Translations under genes and position numbers: made by a program
DNA from: Ignavibacteria bacterium
GTDB lineage: Bacteria > Bacteroidota > Ignavibacteria > UBA10030 > SZUA-254
DNA length: 36,422 nucleotides
Assembly: GCA_016178595.1 (NCBI GenBank)
Contig: JACOSY010000056.1
Location: forward strand, 1 to 36,422
Direction: 5' to 3'
Notes under the pieces: generated by a model
Seen by the model: only the letters and a program-made list of their open reading frames with translations
Databases searched by the model: none
What the model was told of the DNA's origin: nothing
Shown: one piece after another, positions 25,147-33,989 of the stretch
Position numbering within the stretch: the first letter of the stretch is position 1
Layout: every line of letters begins with the position of its first letter

Positions 25147-25316
25147 CTATTTTCGCTTCTGAGTTTCCACTTCGCGGTAGTTTGTCACCTTCTTCTCGTA
25201 TCAATCCTTATTATCCCACAATGCCCGGCACGCATCGCCGCTGTTTTTGAACTCCATCTAAGTGTAAGATAAACTGCAGTCCACACATTACTGATGATAT
25301 CTAACTGTGTTAGAAG

Positions 25317-26207
25317 TTATTGCACCCACATTAATTGCAAGAGCTTTGTCTTTGCAGCCTTGTGGTTTGGCTGAATTTGCAAGATTTGTTCATAGTACGA
25401 CTTTGCCAGACGATACTGCCCCGTCCATTCACATATTTCTCCCAAGCCAAAAAGAGCGTCGGTGTTTTTTGAGTTGGACTGAAAGGCCTCCTTGTAGCGT
25501 ATAATTGCCGTATCGAATTCACCCTGCCAACTCAGCACCTGCGCGAGACGGCTTGTCGCCTGACTCTTTTCTTTGGGATCCGTTGTGAGCTTGGCAGCAC
25601 GCTCATACTCTTCAATCGCTTCGTGAAATTGTTTCTTCCAACTGATTGTTTGTGCCAAACCCATACGGGATTGAAATTGTGTCGAATCAGTACTCAAGAT
25701 TTGAGAATATTGGTCGATGGCAGCATCATAGTCCTTTGCCCAAGCCAGCACTCTGGCATAGCCAAACCGGATTTCGGTCTTCGTAGAACCTTTAGAGAGT
25801 ACGTCCTTGAAGAGCTGGATTGCCTCATCGAATTCTTTATTCCAACTCAATGCTTCTGCGAGGTGCGCTTCGATCTCAAGATCTTGAGGCGCACGCTGCC
25901 GAGCGTTCCGCAATGAGCGGATCGCAGCAGGCATATTCCATAACTTGATGTATGAAATTCCGATCTTCTTAAGAACCTCGGCTGAGGTCGGCGCATTCTC
26001 ATACTCTTTGATCGCATCAGCATATCTCTCCGCCCGGAAAAGGCTGTCCGCTTTTCCAAGCAATCCACTGTCGGGTTCTACAGATTGAGCATGAATGGTG
26101 CTCGTCATGCAAAACGTGAGGAGAACGAACAGTACGTAGAACGATCCTTTGACCCTGTTGTGGAAGAAATCCAAAGGCAACTCGATTAAATGTACTTGTG
26201 GCCGCAT
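25317..26207 (-). CDS. Exported TPR-repeat protein
   Basis: About 296 residues. Signal peptide (FYVLFVLLTFCMTSTIHAQ), then six or seven TPR units through to the end, many with the LSWxKxFDEAIxxY variant (ALSWNKEFDEAIQLF, VLAWAKDYDAAIDQY, ISWKKQFHEAIEEY, VLSWQGEFDTAIIRY). This variant is typical of the periplasmic TPR part of BcsC/PgaA/YaiO-like polysaccharide export proteins, but no barrel domain follows. ATG 26207 is chosen because the signal peptide begins soon after it; upstream codons to 26330 look non-coding. It lies 170 bases before the GT2 gene, same direction, so a role in export of the polymer is plausible. Confidence 0.83.
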   Translation of the reverse strand: MRPQVHLIELPLDFFHNRVKGSFYVLFVLLTFCMTSTIHAQSVEPDSGLLGKADSLFRAERYADAIKEYENAPTSAEVLKKIGISYIKLWNMPAAIRSLRNARQRAPQDLEIEAHLAEALSWNKEFDEAIQLFKDVLSKGSTKTEIRFGYARVLAWAKDYDAAIDQYSQILSTDSTQFQSRMGLAQTISWKKQFHEAIEEYERAAKLTTDPKEKSQATSRLAQVLSWQGEFDTAIIRYKEAFQSNSKNTDALFGLGEICEWTGQYRLAKSYYEQILQIQPNHKAAKTKLLQLMWVQ

Positions 26208-26660
26208 TTTATCCACTAATATACCGTAATTTACAAGATGATTCAAGAACGGTTCAGGCATACTGTGAAGTAGTTGGACTGCAAAGTGTTTTCGAATCGG
26301 AGCGCAGCTGTGACATCCGAACATTTTCAATCGCCTGGTGCGAAGAGGATAAGAGACTCAACATCGATTCGGAAGTCGGCGCCGAAGCCAACATTGAGAG
26401 GAATGAGACATCTGGGAATGAGGGGATAGGGTAAGAAAATAATCAGGCTCGAGATCGCAGGACGCGAAGTTTTATCGCTCACCGAGAACTTTTGTTCGAT
26501 TGTACTTGGGAGGTCGAGTAAAAAGCCCGCCGAAAATAGACGCGTCACAGAATGCCCAGCCCCGATTTGACGATCTTTTTATTTTCATCGCCCCGCTGCC
26601 CGGTCCCACACGCCCGCACGTGAATTATCGTAATCGGGCAGCGAGGACGATGAATAGTCA
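26208..26660. other. Intergenic stretch with one long-loop inverted repeat
   Basis: No convincing gene. A 9-bp perfect inverted repeat, CGCTGCCCG (26594-26602) and CGGGCAGCG (26635-26643), with a 32-base loop lies about 18 bases past the stop of the next T9SS gene and may act as its 3' hairpin, though no T-run follows. A 73-codon open frame on the minus strand (26327-26548) has no family similarity. Confidence 0.5.
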
Positions 26661-29426
26661 TCATTTCATAATGAGCATCCGTTTAACATCGGTGAAATCA
26701 CCTGCGATAATCTTATAGAAGTAAACGCCGCTGGAAAGGCGCGATGCATCAAATGAAACCGTGTATGTACCGGCTGTCTGCCGTTCATTCACGAGGGATG
26801 CGATTTCCCGACCAAGCAAGTCAAAGATTCTTAATTGCACAAAGCTTTCTACCGGCAGACTGTACGAGATGTTCGTGGTTGGATTGAACGGGTTAGGATA
26901 ATTCTGGCTCAAGCCGAATCTGGCCGGTGAGGATCCGTTTGGTACAACCTTCAGCGCGAGCGATTGCGCATCACCACCTGAAATCACGACCGTTCCATTA
27001 CTGACTAAGCTGTGAGAAGCAATAATGTTGCCAGATTCAACTTCTTCCAACACAATTCCTTTCCCGTCAGCATTTCTTATGTTGAACTCGACGGACAACG
27101 GGTACTCAGGAGCCTGCAGGACGATGGGAAACCTCGCCGTCCCCTTCATGTCCGAGGGATATGTTTCCAGCATTCGTTGACTTGCATACCGAGCAGTGAA
27201 TATCCCCGCTGGCGGTGAGGGCGGCAACTCAAACCGATTGAGGTCAAGGCTACCACCGGCATCCTCTGTAATATACAGGGTCTGTTTTCTGCCAAGTTTA
27301 TCGGCGATTGTAAAACTGCTGAAGGAACTCATGTCGGAGGTGGCCTTAGGGCTTGACGTCCCTCCACCAAGAGTAATTGTACCGGCCGTGCTCGTCTTGA
27401 TCCAGTACCCTTGGCCAGGGCTCAAACTCGTTACAACTGCATAGCCATTGGAATACCCGAAGATATTGGATATTACAACACCACCGGTGGGTGTCGCAAC
27501 TTCATGATCGACAGATCCTATCAGGTTCCAGCCTTGATTCACGGTAAGTTCAATCGATGGGAGAGGTGCACCTGCAATATTTTGACTCACCGCTGACGGG
27601 AAACTTGTCCAGTAACCCCAGCCTGGCGTAAGAGTATCCACCGGAGAGTAAATGCCATTGTACCCAAAGGTGGTTCCAGCCATCGCAAATGGGAAAACAG
27701 AAGATGCTCTATTATCCGTTCGTTGAACGGGAACGGAAACAAGATTCCATCCAGGACTGAAACTTGCCATCACACCACTTGTCCCAGTCCTCCCCGACGC
27801 AATACTTGTCGAGGTCATCACGACATCGGAGAAATGCGATACCTCGGCACTTACAATATGTAGGACGGAATCCCGTATTGTCGTGCGAATACCCGTCGTG
27901 TCGAAATTGCCCGTTGTGTCCCGGTAACTCAATACTAAGGCACTCACCTGTCGACCAATCGAGGCGGGCAATGAATCTGGAACGCGCAATGTCAATTCCA
28001 CAGGGAGATCAAAGACAAACGGACTCACCGCGTTCCCACCGCTCAACACTGTAAACCTCACTGCAGTGGCTATGCTGTCGCCAAAATTCGGTGCGTTGGC
28101 TGACAGGCTTGCCCAATCGGGAAGCGTAATCATTACAGTGACATTCGCATGAACAGAGCCAACAGGAAAGGTGAGCTTTCCTCCATTGAGATATTGAAAT
28201 GGATATGGAAACCCGGTGAATGGAAACGTGTCCCCTTCCAGGAGCGTATCGACCCTCGTGAATTGATTGTTTGGGAGCTTTACTTTCACCACAATCGTAT
28301 CGGGATTACCACTCAGCAAATTGGATGAGGTCATAACGACATCAGAGAAATGCGATACCTCGGCGCTCACAATATGTAAAACAGAGTCTCGAATTGTCGT
28401 ATGGATTCCCGATGAATCAAGGTGTCCCGCCGTATCGCGGTAACTTAACACTAATGCGCTGACCTGGGATCCAATCGACGTTGGGAGCGAGTCGGGGATA
28501 CGCAGTGTCAGATCAACAGGTACGTTGAACGTAAATGGGCTGACCACAGCTCCGCCGCTCAACACTGTAAACCGCACAGCGCTGGCGATACTATCACCGA
28601 AGTTTGCTGCATTGCCGGAGAGCGTTGCATAATCAGGAAGCGTAATCATGACGGTCACGTTGCCGCTAACAGAACCTACGGGGAAAAAGAGCTTACCTCC
28701 GTTCAGATACTGGAACGGAAAGGGGAATCCGCTAAATCGGAATGTATCTCCAGCCCTGAGTGTATCAAGTCGTGCAAGTTGTCCGGTTGGCAATTTTACT
28801 TGAACAACAATTGTGTCACCGGATGGAGGAGTAGTGACGAAGCGTGATGAGGTCATAACGACATCAGAGAAATGCGATACCTCAGCACTTACAATGTGTA
28901 GGACCGAATCCCGTATCGTCGTGCGAATACCCGTTGTATCGAAATTTCCCGACGTGTCCCTGTAGCTTAGCACCAAGGCACTTACCTGCGGGCCAATCGA
29001 TGTTGGCAGTGGATTTGGAATCGGGAGAGTTAATACCACCGGAATATCAAAGGTGAACGGACTGACGACCCGTCCTCCGCTAAGAACAGTAAACCTCACT
29101 GCATTGGCGATGCTGTCACCGAAATTCGGGGTGTTACCGGATAAGCTGACCCAGTCCGGAAGCGTAATCTTCACTGTTATGTTCCCGTGCACAGAACCGA
29201 CAGGGAAGAAAAGCATTCCTCCATTCAAATACTGAAGAGGAAACGGAAATCCCGTTAACGGATATCCATGCCCTTCCACGACGGTGTCAACGCGCGCAGG
29301 CGGCCCGTTTGGCAATTGGACCTGTACAATAATTGTATCATTCGTATTTCCCTGAGCACGAACTGAATCATGCATCGCCATTGTCACTAACAACGCACTT
29401 AGCAAAGTTATGATATATAGTCGCAT
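26661..29426 (-). CDS. Large T9SS-secreted protein with three internal repeats
   Basis: About 921 residues. Signal peptide (LYIITLLSALLVTMAMHDSVRAQG), then three tandem ~173-residue repeats, each starting DTIIVQVQLPNG and running through FPxQYLNGGxLFFPVGSV, FGDSIANAVRFTVLSGG, VSALVLSYRDT and IVSAEVSHFSDVVMTSS. These look like beta-sandwich adhesin or stalk modules; I do not know a family name. Then two GWNL(V/I) modules (SPGWNLVSVPVQRTDN, NQGWNLIGSVDHEV), a further beta-rich region and a type A T9SS sorting domain (QNYPNPFNPTTNISYSLP, SSGVYFYKI, KRMLIMK). GAGGAG nine bases upstream supports ATG 29426. Confidence 0.88.
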   Translation of the reverse strand: MRLYIITLLSALLVTMAMHDSVRAQGNTNDTIIVQVQLPNGPPARVDTVVEGHGYPLTGFPFPLQYLNGGMLFFPVGSVHGNITVKITLPDWVSLSGNTPNFGDSIANAVRFTVLSGGRVVSPFTFDIPVVLTLPIPNPLPTSIGPQVSALVLSYRDTSGNFDTTGIRTTIRDSVLHIVSAEVSHFSDVVMTSSRFVTTPPSGDTIVVQVKLPTGQLARLDTLRAGDTFRFSGFPFPFQYLNGGKLFFPVGSVSGNVTVMITLPDYATLSGNAANFGDSIASAVRFTVLSGGAVVSPFTFNVPVDLTLRIPDSLPTSIGSQVSALVLSYRDTAGHLDSSGIHTTIRDSVLHIVSAEVSHFSDVVMTSSNLLSGNPDTIVVKVKLPNNQFTRVDTLLEGDTFPFTGFPYPFQYLNGGKLTFPVGSVHANVTVMITLPDWASLSANAPNFGDSIATAVRFTVLSGGNAVSPFVFDLPVELTLRVPDSLPASIGRQVSALVLSYRDTTGNFDTTGIRTTIRDSVLHIVSAEVSHFSDVVMTSTSIASGRTGTSGVMASFSPGWNLVSVPVQRTDNRASSVFPFAMAGTTFGYNGIYSPVDTLTPGWGYWTSFPSAVSQNIAGAPLPSIELTVNQGWNLIGSVDHEVATPTGGVVISNIFGYSNGYAVVTSLSPGQGYWIKTSTAGTITLGGGTSSPKATSDMSSFSSFTIADKLGRKQTLYITEDAGGSLDLNRFELPPSPPAGIFTARYASQRMLETYPSDMKGTARFPIVLQAPEYPLSVEFNIRNADGKGIVLEEVESGNIIASHSLVSNGTVVISGGDAQSLALKVVPNGSSPARFGLSQNYPNPFNPTTNISYSLPVESFVQLRIFDLLGREIASLVNERQTAGTYTVSFDASRLSSGVYFYKIIAGDFTDVKRMLIMK
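27811..29345 (-). repeat. Three tandem ~516-522 bp coding repeats
   Basis: The motif GAGGTCATMACGACATCRGA recurs at 27811, 28327 and 28849 on the plus strand (periods 516 and 522 bases), and long stretches around it are nearly identical. The first and third copies match each other best (for example both end GTGCGAATACCCGT), the middle copy less. The repeats encode the three beta modules of the T9SS protein. Confidence 0.8.
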
Positions 29427-29758
29427 GGTATTGTTCTCCTCTTTCATTCGTCGTCATCGACATTGAATTTTGCTTTGGACCGGGAAGAATCTTGCAGATT
29501 TCATTCCACGCAATGTTCAGGACCCAACCTCTCAGCTATCACCGGACTTGAGGCTGGGCCCCAGTTCACCACAGCACTCATTGCAAGACATCAAATTGCT
29601 TTAGGAAAGATATAGTGTGCGAGCCTACGATCAAAGAGTCGCTTGTCGTAAATAGACCTCTGCTCGTGTAGGATAAAACCCACGCTGCTATTCAGCGAAT
29701 AGGTGGAAGGAAGAAGGATTTAGATGGGGGAAGAAAAGAGGATGAATACTATTGCTTA
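29427..29758. other. Intergenic stretch between the response regulator and the repeat protein
   Basis: No gene. A weak hairpin (CGCTG 29683-29687, CAGCG 29693-29697) followed on the minus strand by TGGGTTTTAT may terminate the response regulator transcript. A second imperfect inverted repeat (CCCAACCTC 29523-29531 with GAGGCTGGG 29550-29558) lies in the leader of the T9SS gene. Promoter boxes are not clear. Confidence 0.45.
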
Positions 29759-30412
29759 TTACCCAACGACATTATTTTCCACTGCAAATTTCACAAGCTC
29801 TCCCGTATTCTTCAAATTAAGCTTCTTGAGAAGGCGGGATCGGTAGGTAGAGGCGGCGCTCTCGCTGATATACATCGCCTGAGCGCATTGCTGGAGGCTT
29901 GATCCTTTTCCCAAAAGACGCAAGAGTTCAAATTCCCTTTGAGAGAGTGAAGAGAGTCCCGATTGTTGCCTATTCTGCCGGCGTAACTGCTCGGCGATCT
30001 TTTCGGAGATGGTTGAGGATACATACATTTTGCCCGAGAAGACACATCGAATTGCCTCGACAAGCTCAGATGCTGCAGAAGCTTTTATCATAAAACCATG
30101 CGCTTGCGCTTCGAACGCTTTGATTGCATAATGTACATTTTCATGAACCGTGAGTATAAGGATCTTCATCGCAGGCAACAGCTTGCGCAATTGTTCGATT
30201 GCGGAAAAGCCGTCAAGCTTGGGCATGGTATAGTCAAGAACGATGACGTCGGGTTTCATTTTTTCTGCCAGTTGAATCGCTTCGAATCCATCTCCGGCTT
30301 GACCGACTACTTCAATATCGTCGGTCTCTCCGAGAAGTTGTGCTAACCCTTCGCGGACCATTACATGGTCATCGGCAATGAGCACTCTGATTATCCGAAC
30401 CGATGCAGTCAT
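29759..30412 (-). CDS. NarL/LuxR-type response regulator
   Basis: About 217 residues. Receiver domain at ~6-122 with the acidic pair DD (14-15), phospho-acceptor D60 (VIVLDYTMP), T88 and K110, followed by a LuxR-type HTH at ~148-210 (LSQREFELLRLLGKGSSLQQ, ISESAASTYRSRLLKKLNLK). It is the natural partner of the histidine kinase just upstream. ATG 30412 lies 16 bases past the kinase stop and gives the standard MxxxxRVLIADDH start; the frame stays open to 30517 inside the kinase gene but that part is unlikely to be translated. Targets unknown; the polysaccharide and CDP-sugar genes on either side are candidates. Confidence 0.92.
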   Translation of the reverse strand: MTASVRIIRVLIADDHVMVREGLAQLLGETDDIEVVGQAGDGFEAIQLAEKMKPDVIVLDYTMPKLDGFSAIEQLRKLLPAMKILILTVHENVHYAIKAFEAQAHGFMIKASAASELVEAIRCVFSGKMYVSSTISEKIAEQLRRQNRQQSGLSSLSQREFELLRLLGKGSSLQQCAQAMYISESAASTYRSRLLKKLNLKNTGELVKFAVENNVVG

Positions 30413-30428
30413 TGTTTCGGTTGATCTT

Positions 30429-31850
30429 TCATGATTGCACAACACTATTACGGATGGGGACAACAATGTGAATCTTGGTTCCTTGCCCCCGACTTGTTTC
30501 GAGCGTAAAGGTTCCACCCATCAGTTCGGCACGCTCTTTCATGCCCAAGAGACCCAATGGTTTTCTTTTTTTCGGAGAAGTTGCGTACGTAAATCCACAC
30601 CCTTCATCTTCCACGGAAAGTTTGACGCAATTATTCGTACTCTCCAACTGGATATGAACACTCGTTGCACCGGAATGTTTGGAGACATTCGTCAGTGCTT
30701 CCTGGAGAATCCGGTATATCCCCGTGCTGATCTCCTTGGGAATATTTTCAGTTCCGATTCTCACACTGGACTCTGTGGCAATACCGGTCTTCGACTCGAA
30801 GTCTTCCAAGTACGTTTCAATCGCCTCTTTGAGACCAAAATCATCGATGATCGGTGGTCGAAGTAATACTGCGATCTCATGGATTCGCGCCAGAACGCCT
30901 TGTGCAGCATTCAGAGCATGATTGATTAATTCCTTCCTCTTCTCTTCATGTTCTGCGCTCATCGCACGTTCAAGGTCAATGCGAACCAACGTGACTACTT
31001 GTCCAAGATCATCGTGCAGATCTCTTGAGAGGCGCTGGCGTTCCTCTTCATGCGCACGTTGGACAGATAGGGCAAATCTTTGGAGATCTTCTTCACGCTG
31101 CCGTGCAGCGTCATCCAGCTGCTGCCGTAACTGGCGCTGCTCTGTTATATCTCGAGAAATCAGCGCAAAGGCAATAGGTGTTCCATGCGGGTCGAAGATT
31201 GTCGACGTACTGACCATAACAGGAAATATCTCGCCAGTGCTTTTGATGTGGATGATCTCTCCGTGCCATCCGCCTTCAAGCATCTCTTTGGAAATGATAC
31301 TCCCGGCAACGCTCTCGCTTTCCGGGGGGGATAGAATTCTGGCTTCTTTCCCAATAATGTCCTCTTCACGATATCCATAGGCAGCAACAAAGGCTGGGTT
31401 AATGAATATAATGCGATGTTTCCGATCGGTAATCACTACGCATTCGTGCATGCTCGTGATCGTATGGGCGAACATCTGTATCCGCTGCTCTGCACGCTTC
31501 TCTTCTGTGACATCCCGTGCAATAACGAGAATTTCTTTTGCTCTTTCCGCCTTGTCATGAACAGTAGTTTCGAATCCACAGATTCTGCATTCTCCGGTTT
31601 TCGTCAATAGCCGGAATTCTTTGATTGGTTGTGTTCTTCCTGCAATCACCTCTCGAACGCAGTGTTGCACATCGGGGACATCATCAGGATGAAGAAACTG
31701 CGTCAACGGCTTGCGAAGACATTCTCCACGGGATGAACCAGTCACCGACTCAAAGACCGTATTGAGCGATGTAATGGTTCCTTCCGGTGAAATCGTGAAG
31801 ATGATATCTTTCGCAGAGTCCATTGCAATGCGCATTGCTATTTCAGACAT
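30429..31850 (-). CDS. Soluble PAS-PAS histidine kinase (NarX/DegS type)
   Basis: A 473-residue kinase without membrane segments, so a cytoplasmic sensor. Two PAS domains at about 5-120 and 125-240 (SPEGTITSLNTVFESVTG, TDRKHRIIFINPAFVAAYGY), each followed by the DVTEEKRAEQR / DITEQRQLRQQ type link. A HisKA_3 dimer domain carries the phospho-acceptor H279 in RLSRDLHDDLGQ. HATPase_c follows with the N box QEALTNVSKHSGA and G boxes VEDEGCGF and GLLGMKERAELMGG. C46, C64, C88 and C91 are present in the first PAS region, but no haem or flavin site can be claimed. It is transcribed with the response regulator, 49 bases after the epimerase gene. Confidence 0.92.
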   Translation of the reverse strand: MSEIAMRIAMDSAKDIIFTISPEGTITSLNTVFESVTGSSRGECLRKPLTQFLHPDDVPDVQHCVREVIAGRTQPIKEFRLLTKTGECRICGFETTVHDKAERAKEILVIARDVTEEKRAEQRIQMFAHTITSMHECVVITDRKHRIIFINPAFVAAYGYREEDIIGKEARILSPPESESVAGSIISKEMLEGGWHGEIIHIKSTGEIFPVMVSTSTIFDPHGTPIAFALISRDITEQRQLRQQLDDAARQREEDLQRFALSVQRAHEEERQRLSRDLHDDLGQVVTLVRIDLERAMSAEHEEKRKELINHALNAAQGVLARIHEIAVLLRPPIIDDFGLKEAIETYLEDFESKTGIATESSVRIGTENIPKEISTGIYRILQEALTNVSKHSGATSVHIQLESTNNCVKLSVEDEGCGFTYATSPKKRKPLGLLGMKERAELMGGTFTLETSRGQGTKIHIVVPIRNSVVQS

Positions 31851-31899
31851 ACTTGGAAATTAACTGCTTGAAGAATTCGACATGTAGTGTTCTCCAATT

Positions 31900-32853
31900 T
31901 CACGCCAACATATACCGTTCCCTGCACCAATTGATTGTTTGGCGAAGTCCTTCTTCTAATGTCGTTTTCGGTAACCATCCAAGCAAGCGTTGTGCCTTCT
32001 CATTGCTACCGTACAACCGCCAGGCTTCGTTTTGTCGGTACGGTCGCGCGCCCACGAGCAACCGACTTTTTCCTTCCATCAGCCGGACAATGAGTTCTGC
32101 AACCGTTCGGATCGCGCGTTCTTCTCCCGACGATACATTGAACACTTCGCCATCGACATCCTTTGCCGTCGCTGCCGCAAGGATGCAATCCACCACATCT
32201 TCCACGTAAACAAAATCTCGGGTTTGTTTTCCCTCAGTCATACTAAAATCTTTTCCTTCAAGGACTGACTGAATGAGTTCGGGGATCATCATCGCTGGAG
32301 GCTGTCCCGGACCATACACGATGAACGGTCTTAATACTACAACGGGAAGATCAAAAAGCCGGTGATACAATAGTGCAAACTGTGTTGCAGCAGTTTTGGA
32401 TGCAGAATACGGCGAAACGGGGTTCGAGGGCTGATCTTCGGTAATCGGCAAGACCTTCGAGTTGCCGTACTCTTCGCTTGTCCCGAGCATGACTATTCGT
32501 CCCCGCCCACCGAGGTTTCTTCCGAGCGAGCTGAGAAGATTGTGTGTGCCGAGGAAGTTGACCACCACCGCCTGTTGGGCAAACTCAAAACTACGATCTC
32601 CGCCCAGCTTGGCGGCAAGATGGAAAACAATATCGGGTTTATTCGCCTTGATTATGGTTTCGACCGCCTCTGCATCGGTGAGATCGGCGATGCTCCAATG
32701 GATATTCCCCTCCCACTGCCGGTTTAGGTCTGGCCGATAACGCACTGCTGTCACAGCAATTCCTGCTTCGACAAAACGTCTCAGGAGGTGACTTCCGATG
32801 AAACCAGTTGCGCCAGTAATGAGAATGCGTTTTCCGATGAGCGCTTCGATCAT
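31900..32853 (-). CDS. NAD-dependent nucleotide-sugar epimerase/reductase (extended SDR)
   Basis: A 317-residue extended short-chain dehydrogenase. Rossmann motif GATGFIG (14-20), FHLAAK, a TSEEYG stretch and the catalytic pair YSASK (Y150-region), with the C-terminal part WLPKTTLEEGLRQTINWC. It directly follows the cytidylyltransferase and CDP-glucose dehydratase genes, so the likely substrate is CDP-4-keto-6-deoxyglucose or a product of it. Reduction or epimerisation of that sugar is an inference; dTDP- or GDP-sugar substrates cannot be excluded. Confidence 0.85.
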   Translation of the reverse strand: MIEALIGKRILITGATGFIGSHLLRRFVEAGIAVTAVRYRPDLNRQWEGNIHWSIADLTDAEAVETIIKANKPDIVFHLAAKLGGDRSFEFAQQAVVVNFLGTHNLLSSLGRNLGGRGRIVMLGTSEEYGNSKVLPITEDQPSNPVSPYSASKTAATQFALLYHRLFDLPVVVLRPFIVYGPGQPPAMMIPELIQSVLEGKDFSMTEGKQTRDFVYVEDVVDCILAAATAKDVDGEVFNVSSGEERAIRTVAELIVRLMEGKSRLLVGARPYRQNEAWRLYGSNEKAQRLLGWLPKTTLEEGLRQTINWCRERYMLA

Positions 32854-32880
32854 GGTCGAACTACAATGAATACCTATTCC

Positions 32881-33987
32881 TTAAACTGACCAAAGCTGCT
32901 CTCTCTTCTTCGCAAGCTCGGTGTACTCCCTGATTTGATGGAGACAAAACTGATACATGTTGGTATTGCTGTAATCATAGAAATACTTGTACCACTTCGT
33001 TGTCATGCGGACATTCTCATTGAAGGAAAGAATAGCCGACCACGGTAGCGCTACATGAGCTTTATCGCAGGAGAGACGGAGCCAACTTGCTTCGTGCAGG
33101 CGGTGATCATTCGTGTCGGAGACATCGACCCATTCGCCGGAACCCCACTCGTTAATGATCTCCCCGACGAGGTCGCGGACGGAATTAGTGACAGTGTCAG
33201 CTGGTCCAAAATTCCATCCGCCGGAAAGCTGTTTCGGATTCTCACCGAGGCGCGCCCCAAGCCACAAATATCCACTGAGAGGCTCAAGGACGTGCTGCCA
33301 CGGGCGGACCGCCAACGGATTGCGCACCTTAATCGGCTCCTTGTCATGCAGTGCTCTCATGCAGTCCGGCACAACACGATCCTTTCCCCAGTCACCGCCG
33401 CCGATCACGTTACCGGCACGAACCGTCACAGCACCCAACGATTCCTGGTGACGAAAGAACGAGCGCAAGTACCCCCGGAAAACTAATTCTGCCGCTCCTT
33501 TCGATGCACTGTATGGATCATCCCCTCCCATCGGGTCGCTTTCCTTGTATCCCCACACTTGTTCACGATTCTCATAACATTTATCGCTCGTGATAACAAT
33601 AATAGAGCGGATTCCGGATACGGTGCGCACAATTTCAAGTACATTGACTGTACCCATCACATTGGTATCGAATGTGAGTTTGGGATTTTCATAAGAATGT
33701 CGAACCAGCGCCTGTGCGGCCAAGTGGAAAATGATCTCCGGTCGAAATTCCTGAGTTACTTTCGTCATGCATTCAAAATCGAGAATATCACCATGAACAT
33801 GCTGAATCTTGGAACTCAGGTTGGTGCTATCGAAGAGGTTTGGCTCAGATGGTGGATCGAGCGAGTAGCCAACGACATCCGCTCCCAATTCCTTCAACCA
33901 GATCGACAACCACCCTCCCTTGAACCCGGTATGTCCCGTGACCAATACTCGCTTCTTTTTGTAATATCCTCTGAATACGTCTTCCAT
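32881..33987 (-). CDS. rfbG: CDP-glucose 4,6-dehydratase
   Basis: A 368-residue SDR enzyme converting CDP-glucose to CDP-4-keto-6-deoxyglucose. Family features: GHTGFKGGWLSIWLKELGA (the FKG after the Rossmann motif is typical of RfbG), FHLAAQALVRHSYENP, TSDKCYEN, YSASKGAAE and AVRPWQHVLEPLSGYLWLG. ATG 33987 lies three bases after the stop of rfbF, with GGAAG upstream; a start at 34008 would overlap rfbF by 19 bases. The C-terminal ~25 residues (REYTELAKKREQLWSV) are longer than in enteric homologues. Confidence 0.95.
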   Translation of the reverse strand: MEDVFRGYYKKKRVLVTGHTGFKGGWLSIWLKELGADVVGYSLDPPSEPNLFDSTNLSSKIQHVHGDILDFECMTKVTQEFRPEIIFHLAAQALVRHSYENPKLTFDTNVMGTVNVLEIVRTVSGIRSIIVITSDKCYENREQVWGYKESDPMGGDDPYSASKGAAELVFRGYLRSFFRHQESLGAVTVRAGNVIGGGDWGKDRVVPDCMRALHDKEPIKVRNPLAVRPWQHVLEPLSGYLWLGARLGENPKQLSGGWNFGPADTVTNSVRDLVGEIINEWGSGEWVDVSDTNDHRLHEASWLRLSCDKAHVALPWSAILSFNENVRMTTKWYKYFYDYSNTNMYQFCLHQIREYTELAKKREQLWSV

Positions 33988-33989
33988 CG

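Noticed and set aside
26327-26548. 73-codon minus-strand frame upstream of the TPR gene
   Set aside because: No similarity, no ribosome site and no signal peptide; the end VGFGADFRIDVESL looks barrel-like but is too short to support a call.
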